From Terriglobales bacterium (GTDB taxonomy: Bacteria > Acidobacteriota > Terriglobia > Terriglobales > SCQP01), in the NCBI GenBank assembly GCA_025451775.1, contig JANWJU010000010.1, forward strand, positions 1 through 53,578: a stretch of 53,578 bases of DNA, given 5' to 3'. The translations under genes and the position numbers were made by a program. This document shows, one piece after another, positions 52,686-53,578 of this stretch (within the stretch, counting starts at the first letter, position 1; the number at the start of each line of letters is the position of its first letter). The notes under the pieces are model-generated. The model was given only the letters and a program-made list of their open reading frames with translations, was not told the DNA's origin and made no database searches.

Positions 52686-53570
52686 ATGACCCTAACTAGG
52701 GCGGCGATGGGAACCGTGGTGAGCATCACCACCGTTCACGACACCCCCGAAACCGCGGCCAGGGTGGAGCGCGCGCTGGATTGGTTCGCCGCGGTCGAGG
52801 CCTGCTGCTCGCGCTTCGAGCCGGAGAGCGAGCTGCGCCGGCTGTGCGGCAGCGTCGATCGGGAGGTGCCCCTGAGCCCGATGCTGTTTGAGGCTCTGCG
52901 CACCGCCCTCGGCGTTGCCCGCGCCAGCGGCGGGGCCTTCGACCCCACCCTCGGCGCCCAGATGGAAGCGGCGGGCTACGACCGCAACGACCGCACCGGG
53001 GCGCGCGCGGCGAGCGGGGTCGGGCCTCAAGCCGAAGCCAGTTTTCGCGACGTCCGCCTCGATGCGCGCCGCCGCTCGGCGCGCCTGCGGCGGCCCTTGC
53101 TGCTCGACCTGGGCGGCGTGGCCAAGGGGCTCGCCGTGGACCTCGCCGCGCGCGAGTTGGCCCCGCTCGGCGATGGCGCCGGCGGTTTCGCCATCGACGC
53201 CGGCGGCGACCTTTATCTCGCCGGCCGCAATCCTGCCGGCTTGGCTTGGCAGGTGGGTCTGCGCCATCCCCGGCAGCCGGAAGCCATCTTCGAGACGGTT
53301 GCGGTTTCCGGCGCCGCCGTCTGCACCTCTGGCGACTACGAGCGCGGGCGGCATGTGCTCGATGGCCGCCACCGCGTCCCGGCCCTGCTGGCGTGCAGCG
53401 CCAGCGTGATCGCCCCCAACGCCATGGCGGCCGACGCGCTGGCCACCGCCGCCTTCGTGCTCGGCCCGCGCGACGGCTTGGCCCTGTTGCGGCGCGAGGC
53501 CGTCGCCGGCCTGATCCTATCGCCGCAACTCGAACGTTTTACCACCCCGGATTGGCCCGGCCCCGCATGA
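52686..53570 (+). CDS. apbE: FAD:protein FMN transferase
   Basis: This ApbE-family enzyme of 294 residues transfers FMN from FAD to a Thr or Ser of target proteins. Motifs: MGTVVSITTV at the N-terminus, the ASGGAFDPTLG region, LLLDLGGVAKGLAVDLAARE and FAIDAGGDLYLAGRNP for FAD binding, VSGAAVCTSGDYERG, and the metal site in APNAMAADALATAAFVLG. It lacks an obvious lipoprotein signal, so the start may be slightly upstream or the enzyme may be leaderless and cytoplasmic. The adjacent FMN-binding protein is the natural substrate. Confidence 0.93.
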   Translation: MTLTRAAMGTVVSITTVHDTPETAARVERALDWFAAVEACCSRFEPESELRRLCGSVDREVPLSPMLFEALRTALGVARASGGAFDPTLGAQMEAAGYDRNDRTGARAASGVGPQAEASFRDVRLDARRRSARLRRPLLLDLGGVAKGLAVDLAARELAPLGDGAGGFAIDAGGDLYLAGRNPAGLAWQVGLRHPRQPEAIFETVAVSGAAVCTSGDYERGRHVLDGRHRVPALLACSASVIAPNAMAADALATAAFVLGPRDGLALLRREAVAGLILSPQLERFTTPDWPGPA

Positions 53571-53578
53571 CCCTCAAA
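53567..53578 (+). CDS. Start of a further gene, cut by the window edge
   Basis: An ATG at 53567 overlaps the apbE stop as ATGA and opens MTLK before the window ends. The coupling to an FMN-binding protein and ApbE suggests a membrane electron-transfer partner, but the sequence shown is too short to tell. Confidence 0.4.

Overview
The window reads as a chromosomal segment of a high-GC Acidobacteriota (Terriglobia-like) bacterium. The main signs are two very large TonB-dependent receptors with an N-terminal carboxypeptidase-regulatory-like fold (Oar style), a DipZ-type thiol-redox protein, many short-overlap operons, and universally conserved genes (miaA, dusB, tilS, ftsH, a six-domain ribosomal protein S1, greB, dinB, tRNA-Arg). 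This taxonomic reading is from recall of family distributions; no search was run.

Layout. 57-5403: a cupin, then a tightly overlapping three-gene catabolic operon (alpha-glucuronidase-like glycoside hydrolase, DHDPS/NAL-family aldolase, MFS carrier). 5423-7722: tRNA-Arg(CCU) followed by a decayed zone with a 56-residue membrane protein, an XRE-regulator relic, greB, and a broken BrnT toxin next to an intact BrnA antitoxin. 7788-16668: TspO/MBR protein, type-B carboxylesterase, acetyltransferase, a gene fragment, dinB, marC, dipZ, and an overlapping histidine kinase/receiver pair. 16717-28318: a metal-resistance island with an RND tripartite pump (minus strand), two small Cys-containing exported proteins facing each other across a divergent promoter region, a predicted outer-membrane protein, a His/Cys protein, a TonB-dependent receptor, a small membrane protein and a MerR regulator. 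28306-35177: miaA, a NarL-type two-component system, a RelB/RelE-like toxin-antitoxin pair whose toxin looks frameshifted, a sigma/membrane-protein/DUF4252 operon, dusB. 35184-41410: remnant of a type III restriction enzyme, an M61 peptidase fused to gamma-glutamyltransferase, phosphomannomutase, an acetyltransferase. 41407-53578: TonB receptor, esterase, tilS-ftsH-DnaC-like ATPase-rpsA, and an FMN-binding protein plus ApbE flavin transferase starting a new operon.

The most unusual signal is a dispersed element of about 103-105 bp present in several copies. Three full-size copies have identical length (103 bp between conserved ends), one is expanded to 139 bp, and there is a left-end fragment and a right-end fragment. 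Four copies lie inside open reading frames (an outer-membrane protein, a histidine kinase twice, an FMN-binding protein) and are translated in all three sense frames without breaking the host gene. A further copy abuts the restriction-enzyme remnant. This behaves like the intragenic Rickettsia palindromic elements, but the sequence is not one I recognise.
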